From contig NZ_LUAW01000032.1 of NCBI RefSeq assembly GCF_001605895.1, positions 1-38,077 on the forward strand: a DNA stretch of 38,077 nt, written 5' to 3'. Under the pieces are notes generated by a model, which saw only the letters and a list, made by a program, of their open reading frames with translations, searched no databases and had not been told where the DNA came from. Within the stretch, counting starts at the first letter, position 1. Each line of letters opens with the position of its first letter. The position numbers and the translations under genes were made by a program. The DNA is from Acinetobacter pragensis. Lineage in GTDB: Bacteria; Pseudomonadota; Gammaproteobacteria; Pseudomonadales; Moraxellaceae. Below, piece after piece: positions 8,923 to 16,112 of this stretch.

Positions 8923-9059
8923 GGTCAATAGAGGCTGAACTGAATTTTTAAAAAGTTAAATATTGGTGAATAGAAAAAATAATATTCAATTGAATTAAGA
9001 TTTATCTATGAGAATATAATTAAATATTTTATGAATTTGTTTAAATGGCGATACGTATT

Positions 9060-10157
9060 TTAAAGCAGGCCATATTTAATCAGGCGTGTACGGATCACAT
9101 TGCGGGTGACGCCTAACAGTTTTGCTGTATGGACTTGGTTGAATTGGCAAAATTCATAAGCGCTGCGAATAAACTGCTCTTCAATCAATTCATTGATATT
9201 CAGCTCCGGCAATTGCCGGGAGGCTTGGAAGAGGTGCTGAAAAGTCTGCTGCAACAGCAGCTGCGCATCCAGGGAGGCTTGAATATTCGGAAGCAGAGCC
9301 TTGCTGCTGGATTCTGCCGTCAGCAAAGTATTGACGGCTTTAAATTGCGCATACTGCAGATTGGAGAAACTGATATCCTCAGGCTCAATCAGGCCATTTT
9401 GACTCACGACAACTGCATGATGAATGGTGTTTTCCAGTTCGCGGATATTCCCCGGCCAGCGGTGCTGAATGAGTTTTTTAGATGCCAGCGGGCTGATGCG
9501 CAGCGGTGTTGCATGCGGATCCGTCTGATAGCGTTCGACAAAAAACTTGGCCAAAGGCAGAATGTCGCCTTTACGGTCGGTGAGCTTCGGAATCCGCAAT
9601 AGCGCGACATACAGGCGGTAGAATAAATCTTCCCTGAATTTTCCTTCTGAAACAGCCTGTTCCAAATCAATATTGGTGGCGGCAATAATCCGCACATTGA
9701 TCCGGATGGGCTTCAGCGAACCCACGCGGATAATTTCCCTTTCCTGCAGAATCCGTAGCAATTTCACCTGCATGGCAAAAGATAAGTCGCCAATTTCATC
9801 TAAAAATAAGGTGCCGTTATGCGCAGCTTCGAACCAGCCGATGCGCTGGCTGATGGCGCCGGTAAATGCCCCTTTTTCATGGCCGAACAGTTCGCTTTCG
9901 GCCAAGCTTTCAGTTAAAGCGCCGCAATTGACTGCGATGAACGGGCCTTTCGCACGTTCGCTTAAATCATGAATTTGCCGGGCAACCAGCTCTTTGCCTG
10001 TACCTGTTTCCCCAATAATCAAGGCATTGGCATTGCTCGGCGCAATTTGCTTAATCCGCTCTAAAAGCGCTTGAGAGACGGGGTCTTCAAACACTGTTGC
10101 AGTTGCCCGAGCCAAGCGGGCTGCAGCACTGAGGCTGGGATAGCTTAAAACAGACAT
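9060..10157 (-). CDS. Sigma-54-dependent transcriptional activator without N-terminal sensor domain
   Basis: This is a bacterial enhancer-binding protein (365 residues) that uses ATP hydrolysis to open sigma-54 promoters. Walker A GETGTGKE (49-56), the sigma-54 contact loop GAFTGA (96-101), Walker [12 protein letters not shown] (115-125) and [11 protein letters not shown] are all present. A C-terminal Fis-type helix-turn-helix ([21 protein letters not shown]) ends the protein. Only about 45 residues precede the AAA+ domain, so there is no receiver, GAF or PAS module. Activity is therefore probably set by expression level or a partner. This architecture matches SfnR-like activators of sulfone/sulfonate use in pseudomonads, and the neighbours fit. 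It is divergent from the molbindin/ATPase pair. Confidence 0.88.
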   Translation of the reverse strand: MSVLSYPSLSAAARLARATATVFEDPVSQALLERIKQIAPSNANALIIGETGTGKELVARQIHDLSERAKGPFIAVNCGALTESLAESELFGHEKGAFTGAISQRIGWFEAAHNGTLFLDEIGDLSFAMQVKLLRILQEREIIRVGSLKPIRINVRIIAATNIDLEQAVSEGKFREDLFYRLYVALLRIPKLTDRKGDILPLAKFFVERYQTDPHATPLRISPLASKKLIQHRWPGNIRELENTIHHAVVVSQNGLIEPEDISFSNLQYAQFKAVNTLLTAESSSKALLPNIQASLDAQLLLQQTFQHLFQASRQLPELNINELIEEQFIRSAYEFCQFNQVHTAKLLGVTRNVIRTRLIKYGLL

Positions 10158-10384
10158 ATTATTGAATTCTGGTTTTTAAAATATTTGCCATCATGGAATA
10201 TAAATATGGCTTTATTAAATAATAAAAGCGTATTTCATTATCATTTTGCTGGATAACTTGTTTTTTGAAAAATATATAAAATAAAAAGATAAATATACCA
10301 GCGATAACTAAATATTAAATCAAGATAAATGATTTGAATAAAATATTTTATATTAAAGGCATCATAAACAGCAGAGTAAATATA

Positions 10385-10600
10385 ATGACAATTACAGCAA
10401 TTAATGTGCGCAACCAATTTAAAGGCGTAATTCATGAAATCGTTGAAGGCGATGTCGTTTCAGAAATAAATGTAGAAACCAAAGCCGGAATCTTTACCTC
10501 CATTATCAGCACCCGTTCAGTGAAAGATCTGGAATTGAAAATCGGTTCAGAAGTGGTGGTCTTGATTAAATCGACAGAAGTTTCTTTAGCCAAGCTGTAG
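10385..10600 (+). CDS. Molbindin (Mop/TOBE domain protein, SsuF-like)
   Basis: This is a 71-residue single TOBE domain of the Mop family: it opens with INVRNQFKGVIHEIVEGDVV, and TSIISTRSVKDLEL and VVVLIKSTEVSLAKL follow. Such proteins oligomerise and bind molybdate or tungstate. In Pseudomonas putida a Mop-like gene, ssuF, is part of the ssu organosulfur operon, and the present setting (next to a sulfonate-type ATPase) parallels it. I chose the ATG at 10385, which aligns with known molbindin starts; an upstream in-frame ATG at 10334 would add 17 unlikely residues. Its role in sulfur acquisition is unclear; oxyanion handling is an inference. Confidence 0.88.
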   Translation: MTITAINVRNQFKGVIHEIVEGDVVSEINVETKAGIFTSIISTRSVKDLELKIGSEVVVLIKSTEVSLAKL

Positions 10601-10633
10601 TCAGCCGCGCTTCACGGTAAAGAGGATTGAGCC

Positions 10634-11458
10634 ATGAGCAATCAACAGGCGGGAGCTGTGTCTATTCAGCATTTAGACAAAAGCTATGTGACGCAGAATC
10701 ATGATGACCTAAAAGTGCTGGAAGGCATTAATTTAGATATTCAGCCCGGTGAATTCATCAGTATTGTCGGCAGCAGCGGCTGCGGAAAATCCACACTGCT
10801 GCGGCTGCTGGTCGGGCTGGAGCAGCAATATCAAGGCGCCATTCTGGTCGATGGCAAAAAGATTTATGGCACCAGCCTGAACCGCGGGATTGTATTTCAG
10901 GATCACCGCTTATTTCCTTGGCTGAGTGTCAAAGAAAATATTCGGGTCGCGCTGCATCAAAGCAATTTAAGCCGGGCTGAAGAAGACCTGCTGATTGATG
11001 AACATTTAGAACTGGTAAAGCTTTCTGCATTTAAAGATGCGTATCCATCCCAGCTCTCGGGCGGGATGAATCAGCGGGTTGCCATTGCCCGCAGTCTGGT
11101 CAACCGCCCGCAGATTTTACTGCTGGATGAACCCTTTGGCGCTTTAGATGCCTTGACGCGGCAGAATTTGCAGGATGAGCTGCAGCGGATTTGGCAGTCA
11201 GAAAAAATCACCATGATTATTGTGACGCATGATGTGGAAGAGGCGGTATTTTTAGGCGACCGGGTGGTGGTGATGCAGCCGCATCCGGGACGGATAAAGC
11301 GCATAGTGGATGTGCCGGTCGCGCATCCGCGCAAGCGCGAGGATGTCCGGCTGACCAATCTTAAAAATAATATTTTGCTGGATTTTACAGATACCGTAAA
11401 AGATGCGCTGATTCAGCCGGCAGCAAAACAATTTTCAGACTATCAGTTTGCGTTTTAA
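10634..11458 (+). CDS. ABC transporter ATPase 2 (SsuB/TauB family)
   Basis: This is a cytoplasmic transport ATPase (274 residues) with Walker A GSSGCGKST, Q-loop VFQDHRLFPW, signature LSGGMNQR, Walker B ILLLDEPFGALD and the H-loop VTHDVEEA. It is clearly in the same subfamily as ATPase 1 but diverged, so it is not a recent duplicate. No permease accompanies it. The obvious partners are permeases 1 and 2 in the operon on the far side of the activator gene. AGAGGA eight bases before the ATG is a good ribosome binding site. It is co-transcribed with the molbindin (gap 33 bases) and is followed by a terminator. Confidence 0.9.
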   Translation: MSNQQAGAVSIQHLDKSYVTQNHDDLKVLEGINLDIQPGEFISIVGSSGCGKSTLLRLLVGLEQQYQGAILVDGKKIYGTSLNRGIVFQDHRLFPWLSVKENIRVALHQSNLSRAEEDLLIDEHLELVKLSAFKDAYPSQLSGGMNQRVAIARSLVNRPQILLLDEPFGALDALTRQNLQDELQRIWQSEKITMIIVTHDVEEAVFLGDRVVVMQPHPGRIKRIVDVPVAHPRKREDVRLTNLKNNILLDFTDTVKDALIQPAAKQFSDYQFAF

Positions 11459-11474
11459 CGGATATTAACCACTA

Positions 11475-11500
11475 AAAAAGCCTGCATTTGCAGGCTTTTT
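11475..11500 (+). terminator. Terminator of molbindin/ATPase 2 operon
   Basis: Arms AAAAAGCCTGCA and TGCAGGCTTTTT form a perfect 12-base stem with a two-base loop centred at 11487, ending in a T-run. It lies 17 bases after the ATPase 2 stop. Confidence 0.9.
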
Positions 11501-11591
11501 CATTGCCGCATCTCAGCGCTGAAGCAGGCCGGCTAGGTACAATGCGGCATGCAGTAATCTTTAAAACGCTTTTGGATCTAAATGTTTGTGC

Positions 11592-11613
11592 AAAAAATAC
11601 CCGCCGAAGCGGG
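11592..11613 (-). terminator. Terminator of FMN monooxygenase gene
   Basis: CCCGC and GCGGG enclose a CGAA loop (TTCG on the minus strand), an especially stable tetraloop. Read on the minus strand the stem is followed by ATTTTTTG. It lies about 16 bases past the monooxygenase stop, and a shorter T-run exists on the plus side. Confidence 0.85.
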
Positions 11614-11628
11614 CGTTTTCATTGCAGT

Positions 11629-12990
11629 TTAGGAGGCCTGTTCCGCTTTTTGCTGAATGACATACTGATTTTCCGGGCGCTTTAAGCCTAAGTTTTCACG
11701 CAAGGTTGCGCCCTCATAGGCTGTGCGGAACAAGCCGCGCCGCTGCAATTCGGGCACAATAAATTGTACAAAATCATTTAAGCCGGCTGGCGTCGTCGGC
11801 GGCAGAATATTAAAGCCGTCGGCGCCGTCATTTTCAAACCATTCCTGCAGCTGATCGACCACTTGCTCCGGTGTGCCGACCAAGGTCCAGTGCCCGCGCG
11901 CAGAGGCAATATATTGATACAGCTGGCGGATGGTGAAATTGTGCTTACGGGCAATATCAATCATCATTTGCTGGCGGCTGGAGAAATTGATATCGCTGTC
12001 TTCAATTTTAGGAAAAGGCGCATCCAAATCAAATTTAGACAAGTTGATGCCTCCAGAAAGCCCAGACAGCAATGCTAATCCGACTTTGGGATGGATCAGG
12101 CTGTTCAGCAATTCATATTTTTCCTGCGCTTCCTGTTCAGTTTTGGCAACAAAAATGGATACCCCCGGCATGATTTTTAAATCATCTGCATGGCGCCCGT
12201 ATTTCAGCAAACGGCTTTTGACATCGCGGTAGAATTCCTGCGCATCGGCTAAATTTTGCTGTGCTGTAAAAATCACCTCGGCATATTTTCCAGCCAATTC
12301 ACGGCCATCTTCAGATTGCCCAGCCTGAACAATCACGGGATAGCCTTGCGGCGGGCGGGAGACATTCAAAGCGCCTTGTACTTCAAAGTATTTGCCTTTG
12401 TGCTGCGGTTCATGATTTTTATTCGCATGGAAAAATTGACCGCTTTCCTTATTATAAATAAAGGCATCATCTTCCCATGAATCCCACAGTTTTTGAGTGA
12501 CCTCAATAAATTCATCGGCGCGTTCATAGCGGTGCTTCGGGTTTGGGTGCTGTTCAAGGCTGAAGTTGCGCGCCGTATCCGCTGATGCGGTGGTGACCAC
12601 ATTCCATGCAGCCCGGCCTTTGCTGATATGGTCTAAAGAGGCAAATTTCCGGGCCAGAATGTAGGGGTCTTCGTAGGTTGTAGAGGCGGTCGCAATGAAG
12701 CCTAAGTTTTTAGTCACCGCTGCGAGGGCTGCAAATAGCGTGACCGGCTCAAAGCCGACTCCTTTATCGCCAAGGCCCAGTTCGCCTTCGGCAGCCGAAC
12801 CCCAGCGCACAGACAGGCCATCGGCCAAAAAGTAGGCGTCAAATAATCCCTGTTCTGCTGTTTTGGCCAGTTCAATCAAGTAGTCAAGATTGAGGTGATC
12901 GTGAGGGCGGGATTCCGGATGGCGCCATCCGGCGGCATGCTGTGAGGTGGCTGGAATAAATGCACCAAGCTTAATTTGACGTTTTGACAT
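11629..12990 (-). CDS. FMN-dependent monooxygenase, NtaA/SnaA/DszA (LLM) family
   Basis: This is a cytoplasmic luciferase-like TIM-barrel monooxygenase (453 residues) using FMNH2 supplied by a separate reductase. Family landmarks are GAFIPATSQHAAGWRHPES near the N-terminus, ATASTTYEDPYILARKFASLD, GRAAWNVVTT, YERADEFIEV, PVIVQAGQSEDGRELA, and the C-terminal GFNILPPTTPAGLNDF. Members cleave C-S bonds of sulfones (DszA) or oxidise chelators (NtaA). Beside sulfonate-type transporters, sulfite release from an organosulfur compound is the likely role. I chose the ATG at 12990, with AGGAA six bases upstream, over an in-frame ATG 23 codons earlier that lies beyond the inverted repeat. It has no Cys and only about three Met after the start. 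No reductase gene is in the window. Confidence 0.88.
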   Translation of the reverse strand: MSKRQIKLGAFIPATSQHAAGWRHPESRPHDHLNLDYLIELAKTAEQGLFDAYFLADGLSVRWGSAAEGELGLGDKGVGFEPVTLFAALAAVTKNLGFIATASTTYEDPYILARKFASLDHISKGRAAWNVVTTASADTARNFSLEQHPNPKHRYERADEFIEVTQKLWDSWEDDAFIYNKESGQFFHANKNHEPQHKGKYFEVQGALNVSRPPQGYPVIVQAGQSEDGRELAGKYAEVIFTAQQNLADAQEFYRDVKSRLLKYGRHADDLKIMPGVSIFVAKTEQEAQEKYELLNSLIHPKVGLALLSGLSGGINLSKFDLDAPFPKIEDSDINFSSRQQMMIDIARKHNFTIRQLYQYIASARGHWTLVGTPEQVVDQLQEWFENDGADGFNILPPTTPAGLNDFVQFIVPELQRRGLFRTAYEGATLRENLGLKRPENQYVIQQKAEQAS

Positions 12991-12999
12991 TGTTTTTCC

Positions 13000-13025
13000 T
13001 GAGTTATGAATATTTTCATAACTCA
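13000..13025. promoter_or_regulatory. Perfect inverted repeat abutting the monooxygenase ribosome binding site
   Basis: TGAGTTATGAA (13000-13010) and TTCATAACTCA (13015-13025) are perfect reverse complements with a four-base spacer. The element ends one or two bases from the AGGAA ribosome binding site of the monooxygenase gene. It could be an operator or a leader hairpin that limits translation initiation. Confidence 0.6.
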
Positions 13026-13029
13026 ATAG

Positions 13030-13046
13030 AACAAGTTTTATGCCAA
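13030..13046 (-). promoter_or_regulatory. Candidate sigma-54 promoter of the monooxygenase gene
   Basis: On the minus strand the sequence reads TTGGCATAAAACTTGTT, with GG and GT 12 positions apart, as in the consensus TGGCAC-N5-TTGC. The -12 element has GT in place of GC, so the match is good but imperfect. A sigma-54 activator gene lies 3 kb away in the same cluster. Confidence 0.4.
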
Positions 13047-13230
13047 TTATTTTATTCAATTAAATCAATTGATTAAAATCAATAAAATAAATAAGTGTTT
13101 AAAATTAAACAGCAGGAACGCTGCTTTGCGTGAAAAAATACAGCACAAATCCTGCAGTGCTTATCTGAAACATCAGCGTATTTTTTTTTCATCAAGCCAT
13201 GCTGTTTGCTGGCTGGAAGAATCCGCCGGT

Positions 13231-14598
13231 TCAAATCAGCGCTTGAATGGCTTTCTTTTTCCAGACCAAGTGGTAATACAGCCCTTGCATCAGACAGAGG
13301 CAGACAAAGGCCAGCGCATAGGCATACCAAATGCCTTTAAGCCCCCACCATTCACTGAATAAATAAGCGCACGGCACTTCAATCAGCAAAATGGCCACAA
13401 TATTGATGATCATCGGCACAGTCACTGTTCCGCTGGCGCGCATGATGGAGGCAAAGATGGCGCTGGCGCCAAAAAACATGATCGACCACAGCACAATGAA
13501 CAGCAGTTCTTGCCCCAGAACAACGACCTGCGGATCGGTAATGAACAGCGCCATTAAATACTTAGAAAATAAATAGGCCAGAATAACCAATGTGCCGGTG
13601 AACAGAACGTTCATGGTCAGCGCGGTGCGGTTGACCTTGTTCAGCAAATCGGACTTGCCGGCGCCAATCGCTTGAGCGGCGAAAATAGAGGCTGCAATCG
13701 CAATGGACAATGCCGGAAACTGAATGTAGTTCAGCACCTGATTCACCGCACCGTAAGCCGCGGTGGCATCTGCGCCGTAACGGTTGACCAGCCCGACAAT
13801 CACCAGTCCTGCCACAGAGGTGGTCACCATCTGAATTCCGGTTGGAACGCCCAGCCGCAGAATGATTTTACTCAGTTCAGGCTCATAGCGGACATGGCGG
13901 AGCAAAGCGGCATCCGGGCGCAGCGGATGATTTTTTTTATTCAGATAAAAATATAAAAAGATCAGGGCAATGCTGAAACCGACGGTTGTCGCAATGGCTG
14001 GGCCAATAATGCCCAGTTTGGGCAGGCCGAATTTACCGGCGATCAGTACGGGGGTAATGATCAGGCCGGTGCCAATCGTCATGCCGGACGCAATCAGCGG
14101 GGTTGTGCTGTCGCCGACGCCGCGCAGAATGGAGGTGTAGATAATGTAGACGAACAGCAGCGGACTGCCTGCCAGCATCCATTGCACATACGGAATAGAC
14201 AGGTGCAGCACCTCTTCATCAGTGCCCAGCGCCAGCAGTATATATTTAGCAAAAACTACCCCGAGAAAAGCAATAAAGCTGCCGCCAATGAGCGTCATGA
14301 ACAGGGTTGAGCCGACCACGCTGTGCACTTTTTCAATATTTTTAGCGCCCCACGCCTGTCCGACCAACACGGTCGCGCCTGCTGAAAGGCCAATAACAAA
14401 CGCCATCAGGCAAAATAAGATCGGGAAAAAGACTGAAACGGCCGCAATGGCATGTACACCGAGCATCTGACCGACAAATACGGTATTCACCGTTCCTGAC
14501 AGGTTTTGCAGAATATTGGTGGCGATCAGCGGCACAAGGAAAATCAGAAAGGATTTCCAAAGTGTTTGTTGACCGTTAATGGGCTGGTGTTCAGTCAT
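13231..14598 (-). CDS. MATE family efflux transporter
   Basis: This is an inner-membrane Na+/H+-coupled drug or metabolite exporter of the MATE fold (455 residues, about 12 hydrophobic segments in two homologous halves). Family marks are GTVNTVFVGQMLGVHAIAAV, GLSAGATVLVGQAWGAKN and ILRGVGDSTTPL in the first half, and a matching AAQAIGAGK and IMRASGTVTVPMI in the second. It does not resemble the AbeM sequence I know from Acinetobacter, so it is a different MATE paralogue, and its substrate is unknown. No clear ribosome binding site precedes the ATG. It is separated from the upstream aminotransferase gene by a terminator, so it is probably transcribed alone. Confidence 0.88.
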   Translation of the reverse strand: MTEHQPINGQQTLWKSFLIFLVPLIATNILQNLSGTVNTVFVGQMLGVHAIAAVSVFFPILFCLMAFVIGLSAGATVLVGQAWGAKNIEKVHSVVGSTLFMTLIGGSFIAFLGVVFAKYILLALGTDEEVLHLSIPYVQWMLAGSPLLFVYIIYTSILRGVGDSTTPLIASGMTIGTGLIITPVLIAGKFGLPKLGIIGPAIATTVGFSIALIFLYFYLNKKNHPLRPDAALLRHVRYEPELSKIILRLGVPTGIQMVTTSVAGLVIVGLVNRYGADATAAYGAVNQVLNYIQFPALSIAIAASIFAAQAIGAGKSDLLNKVNRTALTMNVLFTGTLVILAYLFSKYLMALFITDPQVVVLGQELLFIVLWSIMFFGASAIFASIMRASGTVTVPMIINIVAILLIEVPCAYLFSEWWGLKGIWYAYALAFVCLCLMQGLYYHLVWKKKAIQALI

Positions 14599-14663
14599 AT
14601 AAAATTTTATACCGTATTATTATGATGCTTATTGAATAATGCTGACATTAACAGTAATTTCTT

Positions 14664-14694
14664 AAAAAAGCCTTAGTTCTAAAGTAACTCAGGC
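14664..14694 (-). terminator. Terminator of aminotransferase gene
   Basis: Arms GCCTTAGTT (14670-14678) and AACTCAGGC (14686-14694) pair with one mismatch around a seven-base loop. On the minus strand the stem is followed by six T. It lies about 38 bases after the aminotransferase stop. Confidence 0.7.
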
Positions 14695-14731
14695 CTGAAT
14701 TTAAGAAGAAAAAATGAAGATTTAGCCGTTT

Positions 14732-15886
14732 CTAAACGCGGGATAAAATTTCCCCGGCGCGGCGCAGGGTTTCATCTTTTTTAGCAAAGCAAAAGCGGAT
14801 CAAACGCAAATCTTCTGGCGGCTGCTGATAAAAAACAGAGACAGGTATGGCCACAATGCCATGCTGTTCCGCCAGATATTGGCACATTGCGCTGTCGTCC
14901 AAATCTGGGCGAATGGCGCTGTAATCTAAATTTTGAAAATATGTGCCGGGTGACGGAATAAATTGAAAACGTGAGTTTTTCAGCCCGGAATTAAACAGAT
15001 CCCGCTTTGCCTGATAGAACGCGGGCAGTTCGGCAATATGCTCGGGATGCGATGCCATAAAATTGGCCAAAGCCATTTGTACAGGAGTCACACCGCAGAA
15101 ATTGGTAAATTGATAGACTTGGCGGAATACCGTCATCAAGGTAGGCGGCGCAATGCAGTAGCCGGTTTTCCAGCCAGTGACATGGAAGGTCTTCCCGAAT
15201 GAACCGACCACGAAGCTGCGCTCCCGCAGTTCTGGAAAAGACAGGGCGGAATAATGGCGCTGGCCGTCATAGACCAAGTGTTCATAAACCTCATCTGACA
15301 GCACGGCAATATTTGTATTCTGAATAAGGTCTATCAGCTGCAGCCAATCCTGTTTTGACCAAATGGCGCCCGTCGGATTGTGCGGCGTATTGACTATGAC
15401 CATGCGGGTTTTACTGCTGATCGCATTTTTAACAGTTTCCCAATCTACCTGAAAATCCGGTGTTTGCAGCGGGATATGAACAGGCTGTCCGCCCGCCAAT
15501 TTCACACTGGGCGCATAACTGTCATAGCTGGGATCAAAAATAATCACTTCGTCGCCTGCATGCACCAGCGCTTGAATAGCGCTGAAAATACCAATGGTCG
15601 CGCCTGGGGTAATGGTAATTTCTGTCATGGGATCAATCATCAGCTGATCACGCTGCAGAAAAGTTGTTGCCAGCTGTTCACGCAAATTCAGCAGGCCATC
15701 GCCCGGCGCATATTGATTGAATCCATCGGCGGCAGCTTTGGCTAGGGCCTCCAGCAGCGCGGGCGGCGCAGAAAAATCAGGAAAGCCTTGTGACAGGTTT
15801 AAGGCATTCAGGCGCTGCGCCATAGCGCTCATCACGCTGAAAATTGTCACGCCTTGCGCAGGGAGTTTGGATTCAATCTTGAGCAT
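14732..15886 (-). CDS. PLP-dependent aminotransferase, methionine aminotransferase (YbdL) type
   Basis: This is a fold-type I, class I aminotransferase (384 residues), cytoplasmic. The PLP lysine is K232 in SFGKTFHVTGWKTGY, an arrangement typical of the YbdL/methionine and kynurenine aminotransferase group. NTPHNPTGAIW carries the conserved Asn (170), LSDEVYEHLVY the PLP-ring Asp (198), and LIRFCFAKKDE the C-terminal substrate-carboxylate Arg. NLSQGFPDF near the N-terminus is another landmark. It probably transaminates methionine or an aromatic/keto acid, as in methionine salvage. It stands near an organosulfur cluster but has its own terminator, and linkage to it is unproven. Only a weak AAAAG precedes the ATG. 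Confidence 0.85.
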   Translation of the reverse strand: MLKIESKLPAQGVTIFSVMSAMAQRLNALNLSQGFPDFSAPPALLEALAKAAADGFNQYAPGDGLLNLREQLATTFLQRDQLMIDPMTEITITPGATIGIFSAIQALVHAGDEVIIFDPSYDSYAPSVKLAGGQPVHIPLQTPDFQVDWETVKNAISSKTRMVIVNTPHNPTGAIWSKQDWLQLIDLIQNTNIAVLSDEVYEHLVYDGQRHYSALSFPELRERSFVVGSFGKTFHVTGWKTGYCIAPPTLMTVFRQVYQFTNFCGVTPVQMALANFMASHPEHIAELPAFYQAKRDLFNSGLKNSRFQFIPSPGTYFQNLDYSAIRPDLDDSAMCQYLAEQHGIVAIPVSVFYQQPPEDLRLIRFCFAKKDETLRRAGEILSRV

Positions 15887-16112
15887 CTTTTTAGCATGAT
15901 TAAATTAAAGAGAATCAGCAGTGTAACAGCCCCGTTTTCATGCGCAAAGCGGAATGCGGCAGATTATTTTGCGGTTTTCGACAGCGCTGCGCGGGCATTC
16001 AGCGGTATTATTTACATAACGCTGATCAGCTTCTGAAAAAATAACTGGACTAAAAAATCAGCATTTTTTAGAATGCGCGCACAAATAAAATAAATTTATT
16101 AGAAAAATAAAG

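Noticed and set aside
9129..9602. Long plus-strand open frame (157 codons) opposite the sigma-54 activator
   Set aside because: It is the shadow of a well-supported AAA+ gene on the minus strand and shows no family resemblance.
13100..13116. Weak hairpin after the MATE gene
   Set aside because: Only four or five pairs with an interrupted T-run; not enough for a terminator call.
13231..14598. Calling the MATE protein AbeM
   Set aside because: Its sequence does not match AbeM as I know it; only the family is shared.
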